Assembly (NCBI GenBank): GCA_017454485.1
Contig: JAFTCX010000007.1
Span: forward strand, 27,268 to 91,267
DNA: 64,000 nt
DNA from: Clostridia bacterium
Lineage (GTDB): Bacteria; Bacillota; Clostridia; Oscillospirales; Acutalibacteraceae
Reading direction: 5' to 3'
The notes beneath the pieces are model-generated. The model was not told the DNA's origin. It ran no database searches and saw only the letters and a program-made list of their open reading frames with translations. This document shows positions 17,492 through 25,922 of this stretch, in pieces (positions within the stretch are counted from its first letter, which is position 1; every line of letters begins with the position of its first letter). The position numbers and the translations under genes were made by a program.

Positions 17492-18517
17492 ATGAAACTG
17501 ACAAAAAAACTGCTGGCTGTTTTGCTCGCGGCGCTGATGATCGTCACCGTGATCCCGTTTGCGTTTGCGGCCACTTTCACCGGCACGCTGGACAACGGCG
17601 TTCTGACCGTTTCCGGCTCCGGCGCCATGGGCAGCTTTTCCGAAGGCACGCCCTGGGCGCAGTTTGCCAATGATACGACCTCGATCGTGATCTCCGACGG
17701 CATCACCTCGGTCGGCGCCTATGCGTTCAAAAACTTCAAAAGAGTTACGAGCGTGTCCCTGCCCGCCAGCGTGAAAGACATTGACGCCTATGCGTTTTTG
17801 AACTGCGCGGCGCTGCAGAGCATTGCCCTGCCCGCCACAATGACCGCCATCAAAACCGGCACATTCAGCGGCTGCACATCCCTCAAGGGCGTCACCATCC
17901 CCGAAAACGTGGCGGAAATTCAGAGCTACGCGTTCAACCACACCGGTCTGACAGAGATCCTGCTGCCGGCGTCTGTGACAAGCGTTGCAAAATATGCGTT
18001 CACGAACTGCGAGGCGCTCAAGAAGATCACGATCAAAAACAACAAGTGCTCGATCGTGAACGGTGCGTTCCCGCCGCCGACCGCCTCCACCTCCGGTGAA
18101 GCACCGATCACCATTTATGCAACTTACAGATCCAACGGCTACAACTTCGCCGTTGCCAACCAGTATGCCTATGAAGTGATCCCCGACGAGGACAAGCCGA
18201 ACTACGGCACCCCGGATACTGTGCAGGAAGTGGTCACCGTTTCCGAACAGACCCTCAAGGAAACCAAATTCGGCGCCTTCATCCGCCGTCTGCTTGAACT
18301 GCTCGGCATCGAAAAGAAAGAGCAGGCGCCCGAAACGGAAAACGGCACCGGCAGCGGTTCCGGCTCCGGCGGCGCTGAAAGCGAAAATAACAGCACCATG
18401 ACCATCACCGGTCCCGGCGCGGAAATCGGCAAATTCCTGATGAAAACGTCGTTCGCAGACGTCATCCTGTCACTGCGCGAGGCGCTGCAAGGTTTGCTTC
18501 CCTCCCTCAAATTCTGA
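17492..18517 (+). CDS. Secreted BspA-like LRR protein (small)
   Basis: 341 residues. A signal peptide (KKLLAVLLAALMIVTVIPFAFA) is followed by GTLDNGVLTVSGSGAMGSF and PWAQFANDTTSIVISDGITSVGAYAF, the standard lead-in to LRR_5 repeats, which occupy about 60-200 (SLPASVKDIDAYAFLNC, TIPENVAEIQSYAF). The C-terminal part is low-complexity (GTGSGSGSGGAESENN) and ends in a helix KTSFADVILSLREALQGLLPSLKF. No LPXTG is present. GAAAGGAG precedes the chosen ATG; the frame is open further upstream but without a start signal. It is probably cell-surface associated. Confidence 0.85.
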   Translation: MKLTKKLLAVLLAALMIVTVIPFAFAATFTGTLDNGVLTVSGSGAMGSFSEGTPWAQFANDTTSIVISDGITSVGAYAFKNFKRVTSVSLPASVKDIDAYAFLNCAALQSIALPATMTAIKTGTFSGCTSLKGVTIPENVAEIQSYAFNHTGLTEILLPASVTSVAKYAFTNCEALKKITIKNNKCSIVNGAFPPPTASTSGEAPITIYATYRSNGYNFAVANQYAYEVIPDEDKPNYGTPDTVQEVVTVSEQTLKETKFGAFIRRLLELLGIEKKEQAPETENGTGSGSGSGGAESENNSTMTITGPGAEIGKFLMKTSFADVILSLREALQGLLPSLKF

Positions 18518-18554
18518 CGCAACCGGCCGTTGCGGCCGAAAAAAATGAAATTGC

Positions 18555-18585
18555 AACGCCCGCTTGCTTGCCGCAACCGGGCGTT
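18555..18585 (+). terminator. Terminator of the 17492 LRR gene
   Basis: AACGCCCG pairs with CGGGCGTT over a 15-nt loop, followed by TGTG rather than a U-run, so it may be weak. The -35 box of the next promoter lies inside its loop. Confidence 0.45.
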
Positions 18586-18596
18586 TGTGCTATACT
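18568..18596 (+). promoter_or_regulatory. Promoter of the HTH-lipase gene
   Basis: TTGCCG (18568-18573), 17-nt spacer, TATACT (18591-18596), 26 nt before the ATG. Confidence 0.5.
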
Positions 18597-18622
18597 GTTC
18601 TCGTCTGAAAGGGGGACTTTCC

Positions 18623-20260
18623 ATGAACATTGGAGACCGCATCTCATCGCTGCGTATCGCGCACGGCCTATCGCAGGAAAGCTTTGCCGAAAAGCTCGGC
18701 GTTTCGCGTCAGGCAGTTTCAAAATGGGAAACCGGCGCGAGCGTTCCGGAAACCGATAAAATTCTTTTGATGAGCGAGCTGTTCGGCGTTTCCACCGACG
18801 CGCTCCTCAAGGGCGACGCACCCGCCGCAGAAGCAGCCGCACCGATGCAGCCGGACGCACCGCTGTTTTCGCTTGACGACACTCCGGCGCCTTCGCCGCT
18901 TCCGCAAACGTCCGCTTCAAAACAAGCGCAGCCCCAAAAGAAAAAAGGCCGCCTTGCCGCAAAGGTCATCGCGGCGGTGCTGGTGCTCGCTTTGCTTGTG
19001 AGCACCGTGCTGCTGCCGCTGCATTACGGCGGAATCAAAGAGGCCTGGTGGGCGCTGTGCGGCGGCAAGGTGCAATATCCTTATGTGCTGGTCCACGGCC
19101 TCGGCGGCTGGGGCGAAGACAGCGCAATGAACGAACACGCGCCTTACTGGGGCGCTTCGACCGGCGCGCTCCCCGAAAAACTGCGGGAGGCCGGCTACAC
19201 TGTGGTCGCACCGTCCGTCGGTCCGGTTTCAAGCGCATGGGACCGCGCGTGTGAGCTGTATGCACAGTTGACCGGCACCACCGTGGACTACGGACAAGCG
19301 CACGCCGAAACCCACAATCACGCGCGCTTCGGACGAAGCTATGATACGCCGCTGGTGGAAAACTGGGGCGGCAAAACGCACGGCGGGCAGCGCATCAAAA
19401 TCAACCTTGTCGGCCATTCCTTCGGCGGGGCAACCGTGCGGCTGCTGACCTGGCTGCTTGCAAACGGCAGCGCAGAAGAACAGGCCGCAACCGGCGACGA
19501 GACCTCGCCGCTGTTCACCGGCGGCAAGGGCGACTGGGTGAACAGCGTGACCGCCCTGTGCGCGCCGCACAACGGTTCGTCGCTGCTCACCGCGATGGAT
19601 ACGCTCGGCAGCATCGTCGGCATCGGCGATTCCTCGCAGCTTCTGGCTTACCTGGTCTTTTCCGCCGCAGGGCTTGCGACGCCGGTTGCGGACACCTATG
19701 ATTTCATGCTCGATCAGTTCGGCATCTCTGCCGCGCAGGGCAGCATGAAAAGCGTGCGCAGCGCGATTGCCGCGCTGACGGCCAAGGGCAACGACCACGC
19801 GGGCTATGACCTTTCGCCCGACGGGGCAAAGGCGCTCAACGAGCGTATCGGCACGGTGAAGGACGTCTATTACTTCTCCTTCCCCTATTGCACCACCCAC
19901 GCGGGTACGCTTTTGCCGGTGCAGGTGCCGAACAGCGGCACACTGCCGGTGCTGATTCCGACCGCCACCGCCATGGGCATGTTCCAGGGAAAGACAAAAG
20001 GCGGCATGGAGATCGGCACGAACTGGCAGGAAAACGACGGCCTTGTCAGCGTGGTGTCCGCGCAATATCCTTTCACGGAACCGAGCAGCGCCTTTCCCGC
20101 CGACCCGGCAGACGGCAGAGCCTATGCCCACGGCGTTTGGTATGTTGCCGAAACGCGCGAGGGCGACCATGGAACGGTGATCGGTCTGAACGCCGACGCA
20201 AACGCAACGCTGCAGTTCTGGACGACAATGCTGCAGCGCATCGACGCGCTGGCACGATAA
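18623..20260 (+). CDS. XRE-type HTH domain fused via membrane helix to a family I.5 lipase
   Basis: 545 residues in one uninterrupted frame. Residues 1-65 are a clear Cro/C1-type HTH (RISSLRIAHGLSQESFAEKL, then VSRQAVSKWETGASVPETDK). A Pro/Ala linker with KKKGR leads to one membrane helix (about 115-137). The extracytoplasmic part is a lipase of the Geobacillus L1 type: YPYVLVHGLGGWG (oxyanion strand), HNHARFGRSY (counterpart of the Zn-binding HARFGRTY region), nucleophile elbow GHSFGG, YDLSPDGAKALNERI (catalytic Asp region), ENDGLVSVVSAQ and GDHGTVIG (catalytic His). It should hydrolyse lipid or ester substrates outside the cell. A one-piece regulator-enzyme is unusual; the HTH might sense lipase state or bind DNA at the membrane. 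Confidence 0.87.
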   Translation: MNIGDRISSLRIAHGLSQESFAEKLGVSRQAVSKWETGASVPETDKILLMSELFGVSTDALLKGDAPAAEAAAPMQPDAPLFSLDDTPAPSPLPQTSASKQAQPQKKKGRLAAKVIAAVLVLALLVSTVLLPLHYGGIKEAWWALCGGKVQYPYVLVHGLGGWGEDSAMNEHAPYWGASTGALPEKLREAGYTVVAPSVGPVSSAWDRACELYAQLTGTTVDYGQAHAETHNHARFGRSYDTPLVENWGGKTHGGQRIKINLVGHSFGGATVRLLTWLLANGSAEEQAATGDETSPLFTGGKGDWVNSVTALCAPHNGSSLLTAMDTLGSIVGIGDSSQLLAYLVFSAAGLATPVADTYDFMLDQFGISAAQGSMKSVRSAIAALTAKGNDHAGYDLSPDGAKALNERIGTVKDVYYFSFPYCTTHAGTLLPVQVPNSGTLPVLIPTATAMGMFQGKTKGGMEIGTNWQENDGLVSVVSAQYPFTEPSSAFPADPADGRAYAHGVWYVAETREGDHGTVIGLNADANATLQFWTTMLQRIDALAR

Positions 20261-20271
20261 GGTTCTTGTTA

Positions 20272-20434
20272 AGTACCCGGTGATTCACTCGGTGCGTGAA
20301 GATTGGCGAGAAAATTTTTCGTCAGATGTAACAGAAATCGCGCAGCCAACCTGACGGTTTGCAAGCGATTTCTGTGCAAAATGACGGAAAATTTACCGTC
20401 AATGTTTGCGAATTCGAGTGAATCAGTGGGTACT
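20272..20434. mobile_element. MITE-like full-length palindromic element
   Basis: 20-nt terminal inverted repeats (AGTACCCGGTGATTCACTCG against AGTACCCACTGATTCACTCG, 18 of 20 matching) bound a 163-bp noncoding element. The interior is also palindromic: ACAGAAATCGC pairs perfectly with GCGATTTCTGT, and AAATTTTTCGTCA with TGACGGAAAATTT. No transposase is present. Confidence 0.7.
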
Positions 20435-20440
20435 AAAATG

Positions 20441-20473
20441 AAAAGAGATGGCAGCCGCGCCATCTCTTTTTTG
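20441..20473. terminator. Bidirectional terminator between convergent genes
   Basis: AAAAGAGATGGC and GCCATCTCTTTT form a 12-bp stem with a 6-nt loop, with T runs in both directions. It serves the lipase gene (+) and the 20492 gene (-). Confidence 0.85.
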
Positions 20474-20491
20474 TTGTCTTAGTTCTCACAA

Positions 20492-21661
20492 TCAGGACAT
20501 CGACATCAGCCAGTCCAGATTCAGATAGCCGTAGCCCTTCGGGATCGTAAACAGGCTGTCCGGCACATCGGTCGTAAATTTGGAAATATAGATCGACTCC
20601 ACGCTGCCGTCGGGGTTGACCGTGTCGCTCTGCACCAGCTTGTCGCCGTCAAAGTAAAAGCGCACTTCGGTGCCGTCGCCGTTCTTTGTGCTCTCACAGT
20701 GATAGGTTTTTCCGTTCATTTTGACCGTGCTCTGCTTCATCGGCTGGCTCAGCTCCTGCGCAAAGCCCTTGGTCATCTCGCTGACATCCAGGTCTTCGCC
20801 GCCGAGCATTTCCTCGGTCAGTTCGGTGTACTTTTTCAGCGAAGGAATCAGAAGATAGGTCTTGCCGCTCTTGCTCTGCTGAATCATGCGGGCGCGGATG
20901 GTTCCGAGCGTCGTGTCGATAGAAACATTGCCATTCTTCACCGCCACCGTGATCGGCTGATTTCCCAGCTCCTTGTCGTTGGTCGTGAAGGTCATCAGAT
21001 AGGTGCCGTTCAAAAACGCCTTTTTATATTTGTCGATCCGGTTGCCGCTGGCTTTGTTTGCCGCGGTCTTTGCCTTGAGCAGCGCGGAATAGGCGCCCCA
21101 GAAGTTTTTGGTGCCGACCTTGGTATAAGCGCGCACAGCAAAGCGATAGGTGGTGGACGCTTTCAGGTTTTTGACCGTTGCGCTCGTGCCTTTGACGACC
21201 TTGACGCGCGTATAGGTCTTCGCGCTCTTGTTATAGGTGTAAACCGCGTAGCCGTCCGCGCCCTTCACAGCCTTCCAGGTCAGCTTGGCGGCCGTCTTGG
21301 TCAGCTTGGCGGCGGTCAGCCCCTTCACCTTGGCGGGCACGATCTTGAATTTTACGGTTTTCGCGCCGGTATAGGCGCTGTTCTTTTTGGCGGTCACCGT
21401 CACGCTTGCGACGCCGATCTTTTTGTTGTTCGCGTAAGTGAGCGTGTAGTCTGTGCCCTTTTTGAGCGTGGTTTTGCCGACCTTGACGGTCACGGCGGGC
21501 TTTTGGGCTTTGCCGGTGTAGGAAACGGCGGACACGACCGCGACCGTAGCTTTGGCAAGGCTCTTTTTCCCTGCGGCAAATGCGGCAACGCTCAGGCTGG
21601 AAAGCAGCAGCATTGCGCAAAGCAGCGCCGCAAGGGTGCGTTTTGCGGTTTGGTTTTTCAT
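20492..21661 (-). CDS. Secreted Ig-like/Fn3 protein, paralogue of 14478-16133
   Basis: 389 residues: signal peptide (RTLAALLCAMLLLSSLSVAAFAAG), an Ig-like domain (VVSAVSYTGKAQKPAVTVKV...AYTGAKTVKFKI, about 40-115), one Fn3 domain (VKGLTAAKLTKTAAKLTWKAV...FAVRAYTKVG, about 118-205) and a C-terminal domain (about 215-389; NGTYLMTFTTNDKELG...VPDSLFTIPKGYGYLNLDWLM). The order and wording match the 14478 protein, except that the second Fn3 and the TQP linker are missing. The C-terminal beta-rich domain resembles LolA-like or DUF4412-type folds by pattern only. GGAGGAG precedes the ATG. Function is unknown. Confidence 0.82.
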   Translation of the reverse strand: MKNQTAKRTLAALLCAMLLLSSLSVAAFAAGKKSLAKATVAVVSAVSYTGKAQKPAVTVKVGKTTLKKGTDYTLTYANNKKIGVASVTVTAKKNSAYTGAKTVKFKIVPAKVKGLTAAKLTKTAAKLTWKAVKGADGYAVYTYNKSAKTYTRVKVVKGTSATVKNLKASTTYRFAVRAYTKVGTKNFWGAYSALLKAKTAANKASGNRIDKYKKAFLNGTYLMTFTTNDKELGNQPITVAVKNGNVSIDTTLGTIRARMIQQSKSGKTYLLIPSLKKYTELTEEMLGGEDLDVSEMTKGFAQELSQPMKQSTVKMNGKTYHCESTKNGDGTEVRFYFDGDKLVQSDTVNPDGSVESIYISKFTTDVPDSLFTIPKGYGYLNLDWLMSMS

Positions 21662-21766
21662 GAAAACTCCTCCTTTAGATTTCGAACGGTTTTTTTGAGC
21701 CGTCCTTTGTACCCATTATAGCGAAATATCATGGCGCAGGTGTGACGCGTCTGTAAAAAGATTCTT

Positions 21767-22702
21767 TCAATTTTCTGAAGAAAACCGCCGCAGCGCTTCA
21801 TATTCCGATGGTGTGATTTCAACGGCGTGGCCGTGCTTGAACCCGTAAGGGAAGGTAAACTGTGCGTCTGCACGCTCAAACGCGGCGTTGCCGGCGGCCG
21901 GCGAAACAAAGGGCACATAGCCCATTTTTTCTTTTTCGCAGCCGAAAAAGTCGAGCATCAAACACCAGCGTCCGTCCGGCAGCACCAGCGTTGTGGGCGC
22001 CTCATAGGAGCCGGGCTGCGCCATCGCCTGCATGATGGCGGTGAAATCACCGTCGTCCGCATAGGGGCCGTAAAGCGATTTGGATGTGGCATGCATCACG
22101 CCGGAGGGGTGATTGCTGTTTTTATAAAACAGGTGATAGGTGTCGCCGTGCTTGACAAGGTGGGAATCGAGAATTTCCGTCGGGCGGTCAAAAAACAGCT
22201 TCGGCCGCGTGAAGGTTTTGAAATCCTTTGTCTCGCAGGCATAGATGGACATGTGCTCAAAGTCGGTCTCCTTCACCGTGGCGCTCCAGTGCAGCAGATA
22301 GGTCTGCGTGCTTTCGTCAAAGAACACCTCCGGCGCCCACAGGCAGCCGAAGTCATCGCGGCCGAGAAAGAGCAGCTCCTGCGGCGAAAAATGCAGCAGA
22401 TCGTCGCTGCGCCAAAGGGACAGGAACTTGCTGCCCTCATGGTTGAGCTTTCGCCAGTCCACGCGGTATTGGTCATCCATATAGCGCACGATGCACGCGT
22501 CGGTGGCAACCAGCACAAAGCCGCCCGTGTGCAGGCGCACAAGCTCAATGTCACGGCAGCCAAGCTCGCCCGTTGTGCAGGTCAGGATCGGCTTTCCGCC
22601 GTTGACACGCTCCCAGTCGGTGCCGTTTTTGCTGATTGCAAAATGCACCTGCTCGCCGTCGATGGTCAGTTTTTCCCGAAAATGAACGAATAAATAAGGC
22701 AT
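21767..22702 (-). CDS. Glycoside hydrolase family 43-like protein
   Basis: 311 residues, cytoplasmic (no signal peptide), five-bladed propeller pattern. Typical GH43 phrases are IELVRLHTGGFVLVATD, FLSLWRSDDLLHFSPQELL, FGCLWAPEVFFDESTQTYLLHWSA (W-A-P-E-V is the family hallmark), and EILDSHLVKHGDTYHLFYKN, whose ILDSHLVK holds the Asp-containing strand. It would act on beta-xylosides or arabinosides imported as oligosaccharides. It starts 8 nt after the preceding LRR gene's stop and is the third gene of the transporter/LRR/GH43 operon, so the transporter probably supplies its substrate. The canonical general base could not be assigned with certainty. Confidence 0.82.
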   Translation of the reverse strand: MPYLFVHFREKLTIDGEQVHFAISKNGTDWERVNGGKPILTCTTGELGCRDIELVRLHTGGFVLVATDACIVRYMDDQYRVDWRKLNHEGSKFLSLWRSDDLLHFSPQELLFLGRDDFGCLWAPEVFFDESTQTYLLHWSATVKETDFEHMSIYACETKDFKTFTRPKLFFDRPTEILDSHLVKHGDTYHLFYKNSNHPSGVMHATSKSLYGPYADDGDFTAIMQAMAQPGSYEAPTTLVLPDGRWCLMLDFFGCEKEKMGYVPFVSPAAGNAAFERADAQFTFPYGFKHGHAVEITPSEYEALRRFSSEN

Positions 22703-22710
22703 AGGTCTCC

Positions 22711-23949
22711 TCAGCTTTCCGGCAATGTGCCATAAAGGTTCTCACGTTCGGCGCCGTAGCGCACGGGGACATTCTTCGGCAGCAGTCCGCCGGACATCTG
22801 CGGGCGCCACTGATCGCCGAGCGTCGTCTGCGCACGGAAGGCGTCCTCCCCCAGCGCGGTGTAGATCCCAGTAATCCCCTTCATCTCACCGTCCTGCTGA
22901 TAGCAGGTGTCCCAAAACGCGTGGTGGCCGATGAAGGTCAGTGCCGCGGGGAGATACAGATAAGACAGCGCCTGATCGCCGGTGAACGCGTCGGAGCCGA
23001 TGCTGACAAGGGAATCCGGCAGCGAGGACTTGAGTGTCTGCATCCCGTCCGTCACCGCGGCCGCAGCTTCGGTCGGTTCGCCGGTGTAGGAACAGATGGT
23101 TTCCAGCGACGTGCATTTGAACAGCGCCATGGTCTCGATCTCCTCCAGCCCCTCCGGCAGATACAGCGCCGTCAGGTTCGCGTAGTTGAGCGCCGTCGCG
23201 CCGATGACCTTGACCGTTGCGGGCAGCACATAGGTGCGCACGTCGCGGTTGTACTGTTCAAAAAACGCCGCGTCATAGGTTGCGGTCGGACCCCAAAGCT
23301 CGTCCATGGGCTTGCCGTTTTCGTCTTTGAGGTCAGTGTAGCCGTATTCTTCGCGCAGATATTGGTCGCGGTCGATCGGATAACACACCACGCGCGTGCA
23401 GTCTTTCGTATACAAAACGCCGTCGATGTCGCAATATGCCGGGTTTTCTTCGTCCACAGTGATCTTCTGCAGCGCCCAGCAGCTATAAAATGCCGTTGGC
23501 GAAATGTCGGTCACGGTTTTACCGATTTGAATTTCGGTGAGCTTCTCATCGCAGTTGAACGCAAAATCGCGAATGGCCGAAACAGGGGTCTGCCCGTCGT
23601 CTGCAAAAGCGACCGTCAGCTCTTTCAGCGTGCCGTTGTTGGAAAACTTTGTGAGCGCGGCGGTGCCGTCGTCAAGGCGCTCAAAAGCAAACAGCTCGCT
23701 GTGCACGGCGCGCAGGCTGAAAAAGATGGCAAGACCGATCGCCACCAGCAGCACAAGCACAACAATAATCTTTTTGCGGCGGAAGTTCTTGATGGGCTTT
23801 CCGATGCGCGGAGTCTGCAAGCCATCGATCTGATAGGTCCAGATCTCGTCCTCGGGGATGTCGAGCGTATAGGGCGCGGCCTGCGCGGCCTCCTCTTTGG
23901 CTTCCTGCGCCAAAAAATCGTCCTTTTCGTTCGTCTTTTTTTCGCTCAT
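22711..23949 (-). CDS. Membrane-anchored LRR protein with cytoplasmic N-terminus
   Basis: 412 residues. Unlike the other LRR proteins here it has no signal peptide: about 65 cytoplasmic residues (DEIWTYQIDGLQTPRIGKPI) precede KNFRRKKIIVV and one membrane helix (VLVLLVAIGLAIFFSL, about 67-86), so the LRR_5 domain (about 110-390, IGKTVTDISPTAFYSC, LPEGLEEIETMALFKC) faces outward. Its ATG overlaps the transporter stop codon (ATGA) with GGAGGTGC upstream, so translation is coupled. Placement between a transporter and a glycosidase suggests it helps capture or sense the sugar at the membrane; this is inference. Confidence 0.82.
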   Translation of the reverse strand: MSEKKTNEKDDFLAQEAKEEAAQAAPYTLDIPEDEIWTYQIDGLQTPRIGKPIKNFRRKKIIVVLVLLVAIGLAIFFSLRAVHSELFAFERLDDGTAALTKFSNNGTLKELTVAFADDGQTPVSAIRDFAFNCDEKLTEIQIGKTVTDISPTAFYSCWALQKITVDEENPAYCDIDGVLYTKDCTRVVCYPIDRDQYLREEYGYTDLKDENGKPMDELWGPTATYDAAFFEQYNRDVRTYVLPATVKVIGATALNYANLTALYLPEGLEEIETMALFKCTSLETICSYTGEPTEAAAAVTDGMQTLKSSLPDSLVSIGSDAFTGDQALSYLYLPAALTFIGHHAFWDTCYQQDGEMKGITGIYTALGEDAFRAQTTLGDQWRPQMSGGLLPKNVPVRYGAERENLYGTLPES

Positions 23950-25751
23950 GACAGCACCTCCGATTCCACAGCTTCCGCAGCCGGTTCCACCGCTTCCCCG
24001 TCCGCTTCCGCTTCCATCTGCCGCCGTGTGACCTCCTCGCGCCGGCGCAGCACCTCCATGACCTTGAACTGCTTGTCGTCGGTGTAATCCCAAAGCAGAT
24101 ACGGCAGCGTCATGAGCAGATAGCCGACGATGTCGATGAGGATGGGGATGACAATGATCTTTGCGCGCGCGGGGTCATAAAACAGCACATCCCAGTTGCT
24201 GTTGAAGCCAAAGCGCAGCAGCAGCAGCGGAATAATCAGGCCGATGAACGAGGTGATCGGGCCGGTGAACCAGCCGAACACGCCGGAAAAATTCTCCAGC
24301 CGTTCGCCGGAAAGATACATCTGATAGTCGTTGATGCGCACATCCATGTCGCGCTGCGCGGTGATGGGCACGGTTTTGCACATCTCCATCAAAAACAGCG
24401 TCACCACACAGATCGCGCCGCAAAGCGTGACGTGTTCTTTGCAAAGCAGAATGGACAGCACAATCACGGTGTTGCCGAGCGCGCAGGAGAGCTGATAAAA
24501 GATTTGGAGCTGCTTATAGGAAAAGCGTTTGAGGAAATAGGGCGAGAGCAGATCGGGCGGTGTGCCGGCGAACTGCACGAGCATGACGATCAAGCTGTAA
24601 AGCAGACCGCTCAGACGGAAGGTGTAAAGATACAAAATCGTGGTGAACGCAAGCATCCCGTTGCCCAGGGAATCGAACAGGCCGACGACCGTGTTGATCC
24701 ATTTGTATTTGTTGCTCATCACGCCGAACATGCCGTCCCAGAATTTGATTTCGACCTTCTTTTCCAGCGGCGGCTGGGGAATGCGTTCCTTGACGCGGCC
24801 GGCAAAGATCAGCGTCAGCGCGACAGCCACGGTGAAGGTGATCGGGATGATATAGCGAAACAGGTTGATATCCGCCCATTTATAGCGCAGCATACCGATA
24901 AAGATCGGCAGCACCAGCGCGAGGATGGAGTTGAACAGATGGGAAATCTTGATCGGATAGGAGCGCACCAGAATACGCTCGCGCACATTCGGGCTGATAT
25001 TCATCGCCACCGTCTCCATCTGCACGGGCACATTCGTTGCAAAGCCGAACATTCCGTAGATGGCAAACAGAAGGTTCGCCACCCAGACGCGGGTCACAAC
25101 GTCGGGGATGTTGTAAAACGGCAGCCAGCCGATCAAAAAGACCATGATGCACTTCGGCACCGCGTCGCAGTACAGACTGTATTTATAGCGGCCGAACTTC
25201 GGAATCAGCCGCTTGCGCCAAAAGATGTTGCGCAGACCGACATAGCCGTTGAAGAAGATGTGCGTGCCGAGAATCTTGAACGCCGAAGCGCAGCTCACGC
25301 CCTCCAGTCCGTTCATAAAGGTGACGAAGCGCCCGCTCTGGTCAAACAGCAGCGACCAGTCGAGAATAATCATGGAAAGGCCGACGATCACCAGCAGCAG
25401 ATAGATGCCGTTGAGCTTTCGCTCCGTTTTTTTCGGCAAAAAGCCGAGGTTGTCACATACGAACCACCAGATCAGCGTCCAGATGTAGCCCAGCGGCATA
25501 TTGATGATATTGATGATCGAAAACGTGAGGTACGGCAGCTTATAATGATACATCATCAAATAGCATGAGGCGGCAAACGCGATGTATTCCAGCGTTTTTG
25601 TGCCCGCGTAGTTGCTGCCGACCGAAACCACAACGTCCTTATACTCCTTATAAGGCACATACTTTCCCGGCGCCGGAGTGTTCCAGTGGGTTTTGATCTC
25701 GTGCAGCAGCCCCTTGACCTTGCCGCCGAAGCCGCTCTTGTTTTCTTCCAT
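23946..25751 (-). CDS. MFS/GPH-type transporter, long form
   Basis: 601 residues with about 12 predicted membrane helices. SVGSNYAGTKTLEYIAFAASCYLMMYHYKLPY and VFGWFTGPITSFIGLIIPLLLLRFG are typical transporter segments. The pattern is GPH-like but with a longer N-terminus and a charged 55-residue C-terminal tail rich in Glu/Ala (EAEADGEAVEPAAEAVES). It is probably a symporter for an oligosaccharide or glycoside; substrate unknown. The start MEENKSG is preceded by AGAAGGAAA. A sigma-A promoter lies at 25812-25840. It is the first gene of a three-gene operon with the membrane LRR and GH43 genes. Confidence 0.78.
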   Translation of the reverse strand: MEENKSGFGGKVKGLLHEIKTHWNTPAPGKYVPYKEYKDVVVSVGSNYAGTKTLEYIAFAASCYLMMYHYKLPYLTFSIINIINMPLGYIWTLIWWFVCDNLGFLPKKTERKLNGIYLLLVIVGLSMIILDWSLLFDQSGRFVTFMNGLEGVSCASAFKILGTHIFFNGYVGLRNIFWRKRLIPKFGRYKYSLYCDAVPKCIMVFLIGWLPFYNIPDVVTRVWVANLLFAIYGMFGFATNVPVQMETVAMNISPNVRERILVRSYPIKISHLFNSILALVLPIFIGMLRYKWADINLFRYIIPITFTVAVALTLIFAGRVKERIPQPPLEKKVEIKFWDGMFGVMSNKYKWINTVVGLFDSLGNGMLAFTTILYLYTFRLSGLLYSLIVMLVQFAGTPPDLLSPYFLKRFSYKQLQIFYQLSCALGNTVIVLSILLCKEHVTLCGAICVVTLFLMEMCKTVPITAQRDMDVRINDYQMYLSGERLENFSGVFGWFTGPITSFIGLIIPLLLLRFGFNSNWDVLFYDPARAKIIVIPILIDIVGYLLMTLPYLLWDYTDDKQFKVMEVLRRREEVTRRQMEAEADGEAVEPAAEAVESEVLS

Positions 25752-25787
25752 TGCAGCGTTTCCTTCTTTCGGTTGTTTGTTTTCAAC

Positions 25788-25840
25788 AGAATCAGAGAAG
25801 ATTCTATGAATACTATAGAGGAAATTCACCAAATTGTCAA
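25788..25840 (-). promoter_or_regulatory. Promoter plus inverted repeat of the transporter/LRR/GH43 operon
   Basis: TTGACA (25835-25840), 17-nt spacer, TATAGT (25812-25817). Just downstream of the expected +1, AGAATC-agagaa-GATTCT (25788-25805) is a perfect inverted repeat that could be an operator. Confidence 0.7.
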
Positions 25841-25870
25841 GCAAAAGAGACGGAAAACAAAAGTCTACTG

Positions 25871-25900
25871 AAAAAGAAAAACGACCCGGATGGATCGTTT
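25871..25900 (-). terminator. Terminator of the beta-helix protein gene
   Basis: Minus strand: AAACGATCC pairs with GGGTCGTTT, followed by TTCTTTTTC. It is nearly the same sequence as the terminator after tRNA-Arg at 27391-27423. Confidence 0.75.
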
Positions 25901-25922
25901 CCCTTAAAACAGTATTTCGCTG

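Noticed and set aside
24432-25568. Long plus-strand open frame opposite the transporter gene
   Set aside because: It is antisense to a clear multi-helix transporter, has low-complexity His/Asp/Gln-rich sequence and no ribosome site; a shadow of high-GC codon use.
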